A stretch of 64,000 nucleotides of DNA from CBDUXT01 sp965371245 (GTDB taxonomy: Bacteria > Planctomycetota > Phycisphaerae > UBA1845), in assembly GCA_965371245.1 (NCBI GenBank), contig CBDUXT010000004.1, positions 1-64,000 on the forward strand, read 5' to 3'. Made by a program: the position numbers and the translations under genes. Position 1 is the first letter of the stretch, and every line of letters starts with the position of its first letter. A model generated the notes under the pieces. The model saw only the letters and a program-made list of their open reading frames with translations, was not told the origin of the DNA and ran no database searches. This document shows, in pieces, positions 50,439-60,554 of the stretch.

Positions 50439-51203
50439 CTAGGCCTTGTGGTCGTAGAGGCTCTTGAGGGTGTCGCGAAGGCGGGCGGCTTCTTCGAACT
50501 TCTCCTGTTCGACGGCCGTTCGCAATGCTTTGCGCGTGACGAGGATCGAGTCCTTGGGCATCTGCGGGCCAAGGTCAGCGGCGAGCGCGCGCAGGATGCG
50601 AAGCTCCTCGCTGCACTGCGTGGCCTCTACATTGGAAAACTCCTCGTGGTGTACTTTGATCTGCATGATGCCGCGGTTGACGTGGGCGAGCGCGCTGGCC
50701 GTCTCACCATCCTCCAAGGCGTGGTAGGCGCGTCCGCGGGCATCCATCATCAGAACATACGGGCGAAACTCTTCCAGCGCTGTGCGATCGTCCCGATCCA
50801 GGGCGTGGTCGCGACAGATATCCAGAATGCCCAGGTTGTGTGTCGTATCGCGGAAGACGAGCTCGAAGTCTTCCAGAACGAAGTTGGCCACATACCGGCG
50901 GTAGTACTGCGAAGCCTCGATCCGCAGCTCATAGCACTCGTCGGTCGAGAGCCCGAACGCCAGCGAGGTGCCCGTGCATTCTTGATGTTGCGTGAGGGCT
51001 TCCGTGTGATAGCTCAGAAGCGATTCCCGGCCGTGCGGCCTCCCGCCGTCGGGTCGACCCTCGCCCTCCATCTGAAGAATCCCGAGTTCGATGCGCATCT
51101 GAATCCGGACACCGCCATCGACGCCGAGAATTTTGCGGACGGATATCTTGTCCGGCTCGTACGGCCAGTCACGCAGGGCAGGATGGAGATCGATATACGC
51201 CAT
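50439..51203 (-). CDS. UVR-motif protein of unknown function
   Basis: About 254 residues: an N-terminal alpha/beta region (YIDLHPALRDWPYEPDKISV), a helical middle (DECYELRIEASQYYRRYVAN, CRDHALDRDDRTALEEFRPY), and a C-terminal UvrB/UvrC motif (RKALRTAVEQEKFEEAARLR). UVR motifs here are usually protein-contact helices. The rest is unrecognised. The preferred start is 51203, though 51212 is possible. The 560 bp after its start (51204-51761, plus strand direction) shows no convincing gene. Confidence 0.68.
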   Translation of the reverse strand: MAYIDLHPALRDWPYEPDKISVRKILGVDGGVRIQMRIELGILQMEGEGRPDGGRPHGRESLLSYHTEALTQHQECTGTSLAFGLSTDECYELRIEASQYYRRYVANFVLEDFELVFRDTTHNLGILDICRDHALDRDDRTALEEFRPYVLMMDARGRAYHALEDGETASALAHVNRGIMQIKVHHEEFSNVEATQCSEELRILRALAADLGPQMPKDSILVTRKALRTAVEQEKFEEAARLRDTLKSLYDHKA

Positions 51204-51761
51204 GGCGGTCATGGTCCATGACAGGACGCGAAGGGGCCGACCCGTGTCGACCCTCCGCTATCGTAAACCATTCGAAGTCTACGATTCAACAGCGCTCCGC
51301 CATGAGTGCCGTATTCTTGTCATTTTTTATCGCCGATAACAACGCGGACCACCCGCCGATACACGTCATGGAAACGCCGATTCCTCTTGAAGCTGGGGTT
51401 TGTGGTTCTCCCGTGGTTCCAGGTAGTGCGCGTTATCGGATGATCCGGACCGAACGGGGCCGTGTTCGGTCCGCGAACCCGCGCATGGATTCAGTCGGTG
51501 GGTCGAACATCGAAGTGGGCCCGCACTCCGACTTCCGTGACTTGAGGGGAGGGGATGTGATGGGTTTTCGAATCAGCGTGGCATGGTCACGCATGTGTCG
51601 CCATGTGCGTACGGGTCCGCCAGCGCATGCCTACGCAAGCGTGAGCATGGCGCCCATCCATCCGGGCGCGCGGAGTACTCAAGACGCCGCGTGCCGTACG
51701 GCGAGGCCCGCGCGCTCGCGCCGACAGCTATCATCACATCTTCGTTGTTGCGAACCGGGCA

Positions 51762-52037
51762 CTAGGCGAGTTCGTTGAGCAGGCGGGAAACCGTCCCTTC
51801 GATACGCGCCTGCGTCTCGAAGGTTCCGCCCCCGATTTCGGCGCGGATCGACTGAATCCGCGCGATGCGGAAGCTCGATTCATCGATCCCTAGGGAGAAC
51901 GCGGGGCCGAACTTGGAATATGCCACCGGCTCCGCGCGCCGTAGCTCGTCCGAGATGGGTGACGCCCGGCCAGCCGAAACAGGCTTTGGCGCCGGAAAGG
52001 AGGAATGCAAGCTGCCTATGTTGGTAACAATACTCAT
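51762..52037 (-). CDS. FlgM-like anti-sigma factor candidate
   Basis: 91 residues. The C-terminal ~40 (RIARIQSIRAEIGGGTFETQ then ARIEGTVSRLLNEL) resemble the FlgM anti-sigma-28 domain pattern 'RxxxI(R/K)xxIxxGTY...xxxAxxLLxxL'. The N-terminal half is unlike FlgM and may be disordered. No flagellar gene is nearby in this window, so the partner sigma factor is not shown. Start at 52037 chosen over the non-conserved longer frame. The 490 bp downstream to the HtrA gene (52038-52524) has no gene I can support. Confidence 0.5.
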   Translation of the reverse strand: MSIVTNIGSLHSSFPAPKPVSAGRASPISDELRRAEPVAYSKFGPAFSLGIDESSFRIARIQSIRAEIGGGTFETQARIEGTVSRLLNELA

Positions 52038-52524
52038 GTTGCTACGTCTTCGAGCGGACTGTCGAACCGACAAACGATCGACAGACACTCATCCTGGACC
52101 AGGTGTCGCCGCTAGGGCTGCCGTGCCGGTCTGACCGTACACGACCCTCTTACCGCCCGCAGCCATTCGTCCCTGAATCGCCCAAGAGGCTAAGGTGTGT
52201 CAATACTACGAACGGCCGATCCATCGACCCTCGCAGCCGCCGTACTCTAATATCGTCGAACGCTTTTCCTGGGCTTGAACGAAAGTGGGATCAAGAAGGG
52301 AATATCGGGCGAGCCATACAACATCTGGCAAGTCAGCGCGTCATGTGTCGCCACATGTCGCGGTTGATCGATCCTGAGTTGTGAAAACTCCCGCGGTCCG
52401 CGCCCGGTGGAGGGCCGAAGCCGTCCGGTATCGACACGCACCTATCAGGCCTGAGAACCCCCCACACGTCCCCGGTCCTGGACGCGGCATCGGGTGGCCA
52501 GGCGGCGCGGGGCGCCGGGCCGGC

Positions 52525-53691
52525 TCACTCGATGAGTTGAAGGGTGACTGAAGCCGTGAAGGTCTTTCCGTCACGAACGTACAGGACCTTGACCTCATCG
52601 CCCGCTTGATACCGGTCCAGGGCATCCTTCAGCTCAACGGTGGTCCAAACTTCCTCATCGTCAATCTTGACGATGATGTCGCCGAGGCGGTGGATGTAAC
52701 CCCGCTCGTCCACGATCGTACCCAGAAAATCGGCTATGTAAGCACCGCCGTTCTTGCGAACCATATCGATGAGGCAGCCGCGATACCCCAGGCGCCGGGT
52801 CAGCCAGTCCTCCACGAAAAGGATGCCCAGGCCGGGGCGCCGTACGCGCCCATAGCGAATGATGTCAGTGACAATTTCGTTGATGGTGTTGACCGGCACC
52901 GCAAACCCAATCCCGACGCTGCTGCCGGACGGGCTGGCGATCTGCGTGTTTACACCGATCAGTCGGCCCGCACTGTCCAGGAGCGGTCCGCCGGAGTTGC
53001 CCGGGTTGATGGCCGCGTCCGTCTGGATCACGTCGCGAATCTTTCGACCGTTCATCGATTCGATTTCCCGGCCCAGCGCACTGACCACGCCCACGGTCAG
53101 GGTCTGGTCGAGTCCGAACGGGTTCCCGATCGCCAGGACCGTCTGACCGACGTTGAGGTCGTTCGACGTGCCGACCGCGATGGGCTTGAGTTTTTCTGCG
53201 GGCCGCTCGATCTTCAGGACGGCGATGTCCTTGTCCGGCTCGAAGCCGACCACCCGCGCGGGCCAGCTTGAGTGGTCGGCGAGGGTCACATATATCCTGT
53301 CGGCTCCGGCGATCACGTGATAGTTGGTGACCACGTGTCCGTCGTCATCCCAAACAAAGCCCGAGCCGCTGCCCTTGGGGATTTCCAGGGCGTTAAGGCT
53401 GAAGAAGCGACTGGCATACTCGAACGGCGTGATGAACACGACCGACGGCGACACCTCGCGGAAGACGGCGATGCGTGCCTCTTCGTCGGAGGTGAGACCG
53501 CCGCGCGGGGTAATCTCACGCGCTTCCGCCTCGGCGTTGTGAAGCGGCACGGACTGGGTGCGGCGTAAGGCGATCGACACGAGCAGGAAGACGATCGCCC
53601 ACACGCCGAGCATGGTCGGCCAGTTGGGTCCACGTGATCGACTTGGTGCTGTCGCAGCCGGCCTGAGATGTCCGTAGGCTGGCTCGCTCAT
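52525..53691 (-). CDS. HtrA/DegP-type serine protease with PDZ domain
   Basis: 388 residues, one membrane helix near the N-terminus (about 26-43) that anchors it in the membrane. Trypsin-like triad: His in VVTNYHVIAGADR, Asp in GFEPDKDIAVLKIERP, Ser in NPGNSGGPLLDSAGRL. A C-terminal PDZ domain has YIHRLGDIIVKIDDEEVW. It probably degrades or refolds damaged envelope proteins. Single-gene unit; upstream 53692-54146 has no gene, probably carrying the promoters of this gene and the divergent one. Confidence 0.88.
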   Translation of the reverse strand: MSEPAYGHLRPAATAPSRSRGPNWPTMLGVWAIVFLLVSIALRRTQSVPLHNAEAEAREITPRGGLTSDEEARIAVFREVSPSVVFITPFEYASRFFSLNALEIPKGSGSGFVWDDDGHVVTNYHVIAGADRIYVTLADHSSWPARVVGFEPDKDIAVLKIERPAEKLKPIAVGTSNDLNVGQTVLAIGNPFGLDQTLTVGVVSALGREIESMNGRKIRDVIQTDAAINPGNSGGPLLDSAGRLIGVNTQIASPSGSSVGIGFAVPVNTINEIVTDIIRYGRVRRPGLGILFVEDWLTRRLGYRGCLIDMVRKNGGAYIADFLGTIVDERGYIHRLGDIIVKIDDEEVWTTVELKDALDRYQAGDEVKVLYVRDGKTFTASVTLQLIE

Positions 53692-54146
53692 GGTTGTAAC
53701 TCCTGATCCTACGCCCCGTCGAGGCCTCGCCGCCCGCTACGATCCGAATGCTCTACTTCTTCCAAGTGGCAACCGTGTCCATTGTACCGCGTAGGCTCCC
53801 GTTTTGCTGCCTTCCGCCGTGTGGAGATTCGTCCGGTGGGCGTCAACATTTGTCGATCGAATCCCTCGATCGCCATCCGGGCGGTTGCGACTCGCTTGAC
53901 GGCTTCCGGCAACCACGGACGACAGCCGCCGGGGAACCCTACGTAACAAGTTTGGCACCTTCTGCTTCGTCTGGCGCGCGGAGCGGAATCCGCGTATACT
54001 GTATTCCGGAATCGTTCGGGAATGGCCGGCGCCGACCGGCCGACGATCCACGGTGTAGAAACACGCCTACGGTGCCAACCGCGGCCAAGGTGTTCGGGGC
54101 GACGGCTTGGTTCGTGCCGGCGGGGTCTCAGCCAGGAGTAGAATCC

Positions 54147-55409
54147 ATGCGTAAGCTAAGGGGAATCACTGTACTCATCGTTTCGCTCGCGTGTTCGGGC
54201 GTCGTGCTCGGTGGCGACTGGCCGCAGTGGCGCGGCCCGGACCGCACCGGTCTTTCGACCGAGACCGGCATCGCTGCCAAGTGGGCGGAGGGCGGGCCGA
54301 AGCTCATCTGGAAGGCGACCGGCGCCGGCAAGGGCTTTTCCAGTGTCGTTGTCAAGGATGGCCGCGTTTTCACCTTGGGTGAGCGCGCGGACGGCGAGTA
54401 CCTGGTGGCGTTTGACCTGAAGACGGGCAAAGAGCTCTGGTCGCAGCCGATGGGCGACGGCTACAAGAATAAGTTCGGCAACGGTCCGCGAAGCACTCCG
54501 ACGGTCGATGGCGACCGTGTCTTCGGCTTGGGTGCCAGCGGACAGCTCTGGGCGGTTTCAACGCATGACGGCAAACCCATCTGGCACCACGACCTGATCG
54601 CCAAGTTCGGCGGTGAAAGCATCATCGAGAAGTTCAAGGGGAAGAAAACGATCCGCTGGGGTTTGAGCGAATCGCCCCTCGTCGAGGGTGATCTTCTGAT
54701 CTGCAACGTCGGCGCCAAGGGCGGCTCGATCATCGCGTTCAACAAGACCAACGGCGAAACGGTCTGGCGTTCCAAGGGCATCGACGACGTGCCCGGTTAT
54801 GCGTCGGCCATCGCCGTGACCATGGGTGATGTGCGGCAGATCATCAACTACACGGGAAAGCGAATGCTCGGTCTCAACGTCAACGATGGCAGCGTTCTCT
54901 GGGAGTACGACAAGACGGCCAAGACGAATGCCAACCACGCCACACCCATCTTCCACGACGGGAACGTGTTCATGTCGGGCAAGGGCACGTCGCTCGTGAA
55001 ACTGATCGCGGACCACGAGAAGTTCAAGGTCGAGGAAGTGTACCACCTTGGCAAGCTTCGCAACCACCACGGCGGCTCGGTCTTGGTCGGCGACCACGTC
55101 TATGGCGTGTACAGCAAGGGCTTGACGTGCGTGGACCTCAAGACCGGTGAGACCAAATGGAAGGACCGCGGCGTCGGCCCGGCCTCCATCAGCTATGCGG
55201 ACGGCAAGCTCTTCTGCGTCGGGGAAAAAGGCAAGGTGAGCCTGGTGAAGGCATCCCCCGACAAGTTCGAGGAACTCTCCAGCTTTTCGATCGAGCCGAT
55301 ACAGAAAACGATCTGGGCGCACCCGGTTATCTCCGACCAAAGGCTCTTGATCCGCAACGCGGATGAGATTCTCTGCTACGACGTGAAACGCGCCGACGAA
55401 CAGGGGTAG
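54147..55409 (+). CDS. Secreted PQQ-like beta-propeller protein
   Basis: 420 residues. A signal peptide (RKLRGITVLIVSLACSGVVL) is followed by GDWPQWRGPDRTGLSTETGI, the usual opening of planctomycete PQQ-like propellers, and repeats of the type VVKDGRVFTLGERADGEYL, GDRVFGLGASGQLWAVSTHD and GDLLICNVGAKGGSIIAFNK. It probably works as a scaffold or binding protein; there is no PQQ-dehydrogenase catalytic Asp region that I can see. The longer frame upstream has no homology. Confidence 0.85.
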   Translation: MRKLRGITVLIVSLACSGVVLGGDWPQWRGPDRTGLSTETGIAAKWAEGGPKLIWKATGAGKGFSSVVVKDGRVFTLGERADGEYLVAFDLKTGKELWSQPMGDGYKNKFGNGPRSTPTVDGDRVFGLGASGQLWAVSTHDGKPIWHHDLIAKFGGESIIEKFKGKKTIRWGLSESPLVEGDLLICNVGAKGGSIIAFNKTNGETVWRSKGIDDVPGYASAIAVTMGDVRQIINYTGKRMLGLNVNDGSVLWEYDKTAKTNANHATPIFHDGNVFMSGKGTSLVKLIADHEKFKVEEVYHLGKLRNHHGGSVLVGDHVYGVYSKGLTCVDLKTGETKWKDRGVGPASISYADGKLFCVGEKGKVSLVKASPDKFEELSSFSIEPIQKTIWAHPVISDQRLLIRNADEILCYDVKRADEQG

Positions 55410-55558
55410 GAGGTCGTCTAGAAAAGGCTGTTTCTTGCGTGTGGCACCGGCTGGATACACGGTGCCACTTTCTTTTGCGCGCGCCGGGGGTACAAGGGCG
55501 TACCATGCGCACGTTGTGGAGCGCGCGAAACGTTCTCGGACGCCGCCTTACTTGAGGC

Positions 55559-57164
55559 ATGATTCTGAAGTGTGCCGTGGTCGTACGTAGCGGCCGCAAA
55601 CACGGCCGGTCGCACCTGCACCGACCGTCGCCCAGGTTCCGTTCACTGAAGAGGCCGTCGCACGCGGCGTCAACTACTTCGTTACGCAAGGAGATTGGTC
55701 CGTGGGCTACGGGTGCGGCATCGCCCTGGTCGATCTGGATGGCGACGGTGACGACGACCTCGTGGTCACCGGGCGGGCTGACGGCGCGGTTGAGGTCTAC
55801 GAGAACCTGGGAACGGGAGTATTCACCAGCCGATCCGAAATCACGCTCATTGATCCGCTCCTGAGCGCGTCCGCGGTCGTGGCCGCGGACTACGATGGCG
55901 ACGGCCTTCTCGATCTGTTCTTCACACAGTGGGATGGTCCCGACAAGCTCTACAAGAATATGGGCGAGTTCTCGTTCCAGGATGTCACGTCGATGGCAGG
56001 CGTCGGGGACACGGGCCGCGGCCAGGGCGCAGCCACGGAGACTTCGACGGCGATGGTTGGCTGGATCTGTACGTGGTGAAGCGTAACGAAAACTCGGAGG
56101 TTCCCGACATCGGCGTCAACCGGTTCTATCGCAACAAAGGGAACGGACAATTCGACGAGATTGGTGCGGCCGCGGGCGTTGATGACGGTGGGGCGGGGTT
56201 CCAACCCGTCTTCTTCGATTACGACCTCGACGGGGATGTGGACCTCTACCTGGCGAACGACAAAGGTTCGTCCACCTTCCATAACCAGCTCTGGAAGAAC
56301 GTCGGCGGCGCGTTCGTCAACGTTTCAGCGGAGTCCGGGGCCGGCGCCATCGGAGACCTGATGGGTGTCGCCATCGGAGACTTGGACAGGAACGGCCATC
56401 CGGATATTTACACCACGAACGTAGGGAACATAACCGGAAACCCGCTGCTTCTGAACCAGGGAGACGGGACGTTTGTGCTAGCGCAGGCCGAAGCCGGAGT
56501 AGCGGCGATCGAATCCGGCTGGGCGACTCTCTTTTTCGACCACGACAACGACGGTGACGAGGATCTGTATCTGGTCAATTCCTTTTCGCCCAACCGGTTG
56601 TTCCGATACGACGGCTTCTTCCCCACCGTTGAGATTGGCAGCGTGATCGGGTTGGGTGACTCGGGAAACTCCTTCTGCATCGCCATCGGTGACATCGACA
56701 ACGATGGCGATTTGGACATCGTCCTGCAGAATCACCTGGAGGGGATCAAGATCCTCATCAATCACGTCAACGACACACCCGACGGGCTCCACAACTACTT
56801 GAAGATCAAGCTGGCCGGTCTCGGCCCGAACCGCTTCGCTGTTGGCGCTCGCGTCGAGGTTGAGGTCGCGGGGGACTTGCAAAGCCGGCAGGTGTTCGCC
56901 GGGATCGGCTTCAAGTCAACGTCCTCGTACGTCCAACATTTCGGCCTCGGGTCGGCAACGACCATTGATCGGCTGACCGTCACTTGGCCGGGCGGGTCGC
57001 GGACGACCCTCACGGATGTCCCGGCCAATCAAACGCTGACCGTGACACAGGTGGTTCAGGTCGATGTTCCGACGGTTTCGGTCTGGGGGTTGATCGCTGC
57101 AGGAATGCTCCTTCTAACGGCCGGGACGGTCATCCTCCGGCAGCCGCGCCACGCCGGCGTCTAG
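55559..57164 (+). pseudogene. Frameshifted VCBS/ASPIC-type protein with CTERM sorting signal
   Basis: Coding spans at least two frames. One frame covers APTVAQVPFTEEAVARGVNY and VDLDGDGDDDL repeats up to about 56030; then the frame changes and HGDFDGDGWLDLYVVKRNEN continues to 57164. At the joint one base is missing compared with the expected 'GASHGDFDGDG'. The signal peptide also appears to lie in a third frame (from 55559), so there may be two lesions, real or assembly errors. The C-terminus has VPTVSVWG, a hydrophobic helix and RQPR, a CTERM signal of the IPTLxxWG type recognised by exosortase H-class enzymes. Confidence 0.72.
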
Positions 57165-57308
57165 AGTCTCCTCCGATAACAGTTGCCCAGTGACGACCAG
57201 CGCAACTCTCGCGTAATTCCGTTTGCGCCGGCGGTCGATGCCCGTTCGCGGTCCGTGTACAATCAAGTCCGACGGTTCTGATTCGTTCACCTTCTGTCGA
57301 AGTTGCTT

Positions 57309-59663
57309 ATGACCGCACGAAAACGCAATAAGAAGGGCAACCCGAAGAGCCGATCGCGCTCACCGGAACCCGCGGCGGCACCGCGAAAGGTTCCGATCCG
57401 CTCGCGTTCTCGGATCGTCGCTGTCTGCGCGATCGGCGCCGCAGGCGTGGTCGCGCTCTCGGTGATTGTGTTCTTGCCCAGGGATCACGGCGCGGTACAG
57501 CCGCTGGTCGGGGACGGCCGGACGCCACCGAACATCCTGCTGGTCACGCTGGATACCACCCGAGCCGACCGCATCGGGTGCTACGGCTATCAGCAGGCCC
57601 GGACGCCCACCATCGATGCGCTGGCGGCTTCGGGCGTGCGATTCGATCAGGCCTTCGCGCATGTTCCGCTCACGTTCCCGTCACACGCCGCGCTGCTCAC
57701 CGGACTTCACCCGATCAGCAACGGGCTGCGCATCAACCTGGGGGGGGCGCTCAGCCCCGAAATCCTCACACTACCGCAATGGCTCGGGACTCGTGGCTAT
57801 CGCACGGGTGCCTTCCTGGCCTCGTGGGTGCTGGACTCGGACTTCGGCCTCGACCTCGGGTTCGACACATACGACGACGAGATGGGGGCGGCGGAAGACG
57901 GCAAGGGTGAGGCCAAGGTTCGCACCGCGGACCGGGTGTGCGACTCGGCACTGGCATGGATGGAGGCAACCGGTGAGGTGCCCTTTTTCGCCTGGGTTCA
58001 TTTCTTCGATCCGCACGCCCCGTATTCGCCGCCGGAACCCTATTCGAGCGAACTTGCCAGCGCCTACGACGGTGAGATCGCCTTCGCCGACGCACAGCTC
58101 GGACGCCTGGTCTCGTGGCTCGACCGCAAAGGCCTGCGTGATCGAACGCTGGTCATCGTCGCGGGTGACCACGGCGAGGCGTTCGGCGAACACGGCGAAC
58201 AATCGCATGGGATCCTGCTGTACAACACCACGCTCCGGATCCCTCTCGTGCTGTCTTGGCCCGGCGAGCTGGGTGCGGGACGCGTGGTTGACGGTGCGGT
58301 CGGATTGATCGACTTGTTTCCCACCGTCGTGGCGCTGCTCGATCGGGAATCCCCGGCGAAGTTGCAGGGGCGAAGCCTCCTGCCCGCCCTGCGGGCCCAG
58401 CCGAAGGCGTTCCCGCCCGTTTACGCGGAGAGTGAGTATCCGCTACTCGGGTACGGATGGGCCGCGCTCCACGCGATCATCTCGGACGGCTGGAAATACA
58501 TCGAGGCTCCCCGGGCCGAACTCTACCGGCTACCGGACGATCCCGGCGAGGAGACCAATCTTCTCGACCAAGAGCCGGACGTCGCGGCGCGGCTTCGGCT
58601 GGCGTTGAGTCAGCACATCGAGCAGATGCCGGCTCGCGTGGCAGAGCACGTCGCCTTCGACGAACGGGCGCTGGAGCGGTTGCAGAGCTTGGGCTACATC
58701 GCGGGGGCTCGGACCACGCCCGCCAACGGAGTACGCCGCGACCCCAAGGATATGATCGACGTGCATCGCGGTGTGTTGCGGGCACAGGCCGCAGCGCAGG
58801 AGGAACGGCACGGGTACATCGTCACCGTCCTGAAGCCGCTCGCGGAAAAGAGTCCGGAGTCGGACGAGGTGCATGGGCTTCTGGGGGCCGCGTACCTGGA
58901 ACTGGGTCGCTATGAGGAAGCGGCGCGGGCCTTTGAAATGAGCCTCCGGAGCCGACCCGGGTTCTCGGCGCGACTGGGCGGCTTGGGCGACGCGCTGCGC
59001 ATGCTGGGGCGACTCGACGAGGCCGTCGAATGCTATCAGGCGGCACTCATTGCATCGCCTGACTTTGCCCAGGTGCATAGCCGGCTGGGCATGGTGTATG
59101 GTCAGCAAGGGAAAATGCAGGACGCCTACGGGCACTTCCACAGGTACGCGGAGTTGGCACCCGACTCGGCCAACGCACACTTCAACCTCGCAAACATCCT
59201 GCAGGCACTTCAAAGACCGACCGAAGCGGTTAGCCATTTGGAGCAAGCCGTCGATCTCGATCCAAGTTGCGTTCCGTGCCACGAGGGTCTGTTGCGCGCG
59301 CTGTTCGCCGAGGACCGGTTAGTGGACGTCGTTGCCGTGCTTCGCGCCGCCCACGTCGCTCTGCCCGACAACCGTGCGTTCACCAAGCAACTCGCCTGGC
59401 TGCTCGCGACGTCGCCCATGGACGCGATTCGAAACGGCGATGAGGCCGTGCGAGTGGCGACGGAGCTCGTCGATGGAACAGGAGAGACCTCTGGCACCCT
59501 CGACGTTCTCGCTGCCGCGCACGCAGCCAAAGGCGAGTTCGCCGAGGCCGTAGCAGGTGTGCGCCACGCGCTTGAGTTGGTCGAACCGCAAGACGCCGCG
59601 CTGAAGCGCCGACTAGAGGATCACCTGACGCACTACTTGGCCGGCCGGCCCTTTATCGAATAG
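57309..59663 (+). CDS. Sulfatase-family protein fused to TPR repeats
   Basis: About 784 residues with a basic N-terminus, a membrane helix (about 33-55), an alkaline phosphatase/sulfatase domain and a C-terminal TPR array (about 500-780). Metal-binding and active-site elements: ILLVTLDTTRADRIGCYG, LTFPSHAALLTGLHP at the nucleophile loop, and VAGDHGEAFGEHG. The nucleophile position is Thr rather than Cys/Ser of true sulfatases, so formylglycine cannot form; a phosphatase or phosphodiesterase activity is possible. The TPRs (YLELGRYEEAARAFEMSL, AHFNLANILQALQRPTEAVS) suggest a scaffold. ATG 57309 is preferred over TTG 57303. No clear operon mate. Confidence 0.85.
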   Translation: MTARKRNKKGNPKSRSRSPEPAAAPRKVPIRSRSRIVAVCAIGAAGVVALSVIVFLPRDHGAVQPLVGDGRTPPNILLVTLDTTRADRIGCYGYQQARTPTIDALAASGVRFDQAFAHVPLTFPSHAALLTGLHPISNGLRINLGGALSPEILTLPQWLGTRGYRTGAFLASWVLDSDFGLDLGFDTYDDEMGAAEDGKGEAKVRTADRVCDSALAWMEATGEVPFFAWVHFFDPHAPYSPPEPYSSELASAYDGEIAFADAQLGRLVSWLDRKGLRDRTLVIVAGDHGEAFGEHGEQSHGILLYNTTLRIPLVLSWPGELGAGRVVDGAVGLIDLFPTVVALLDRESPAKLQGRSLLPALRAQPKAFPPVYAESEYPLLGYGWAALHAIISDGWKYIEAPRAELYRLPDDPGEETNLLDQEPDVAARLRLALSQHIEQMPARVAEHVAFDERALERLQSLGYIAGARTTPANGVRRDPKDMIDVHRGVLRAQAAAQEERHGYIVTVLKPLAEKSPESDEVHGLLGAAYLELGRYEEAARAFEMSLRSRPGFSARLGGLGDALRMLGRLDEAVECYQAALIASPDFAQVHSRLGMVYGQQGKMQDAYGHFHRYAELAPDSANAHFNLANILQALQRPTEAVSHLEQAVDLDPSCVPCHEGLLRALFAEDRLVDVVAVLRAAHVALPDNRAFTKQLAWLLATSPMDAIRNGDEAVRVATELVDGTGETSGTLDVLAAAHAAKGEFAEAVAGVRHALELVEPQDAALKRRLEDHLTHYLAGRPFIE

Positions 59664-60432
59664 ATGCGGTAGCCAGAAGCCGGAGCGCATCGCCGCAGGA
59701 CTTCGTCCATGATTTTTGTGCTTCCAACCCGCATCGTCAGTTCATCGTTGGCGTAGCATGGGCCGTCGCCACGTCCGGTGGGTCATGTGCGTGCAAACCG
59801 GTTGTTCCGCTTCCTTGCGTAGGCATCAGTTCTGAGTGGTTTGAGGCTCCCCACGGCGAATCGGCCGGGAGGCAGCGTCCGATAGTAGTTGCGATGAGGG
59901 CTCAGGTGCAACGACCGGAGTCGGTTCGCCACGTCTTGGGGACATGATCTGAAAGCACGACTTTGGCCGGGCATATCGGGGGTCGAAGTCTTACGGGACT
60001 CGGTCGGCGACCGCTGGGTCTCAGCCGTATGGTGTGAACCATCCGCGCCACATGTCAGCCCGTCTGGAAGGTTTTTCCTCACAGGGATACAGGCTGGTCA
60101 TACCTCTCGCAGGGAAGCCAAACAACGCAAAAAACTCGTATTTTGTTGAGGCAAGGTGTTGCAATCCGCCATCGGCGGTGGCATAATACCGTTTATCGGT
60201 TCTCCGGAACTGAGGCTGGGTCGTTCGACTCAGCCTGCTTTTCCGGCTCGGCCAAGCAAACTGAGCTGCGCCGGGTTTCTTGGGGCATCGGATCAGAGCA
60301 CGTCGTGTGCAAGCGAGTTTTGGCCCTCCGGCCTGTGAGTGGGTCGTTGGTCTGGCGGTTGTCGTTTTTGGCGTCTTCGTTTGCTTTTTTGAAAGAAAAC
60401 AGTGCGGTTGGCAAGGCGCTGATCGTAAGGGC

Positions 60433-60462
60433 TTGTAAAGGTTGCGTTGTTTTGATTAGAAT
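60433..60462 (+). promoter_or_regulatory. Candidate promoter for the Cys-rich CTERM gene
   Basis: TTGTAA (60433-60438) and TAGAAT (60457-60462) with 18-nt spacing, about 90 bp before the ATG at 60555. The region 59664-60432 otherwise shows no gene I can support. Confidence 0.35.
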
Positions 60463-60554
60463 GAGTACACTGGTCTTCGAGAAGTAGAGCAACAGTGGGC
60501 TCCAGATACTCTTGGGCAGAGAGTGTTCACGTCACTTTTGGAAAGGAAAGAACG

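Noticed and set aside
51218..51778. Plus-strand open frame of 186 codons
   Set aside because: Composition unlike neighbouring proteins, no start signal, no motif; it overlaps the end of the FlgM-like gene.
59783..60492. Several open frames of about 100 codons in the gap before the Cys-rich gene
   Set aside because: No start signals, low-complexity basic composition and no recognisable motif; treated as noncoding.
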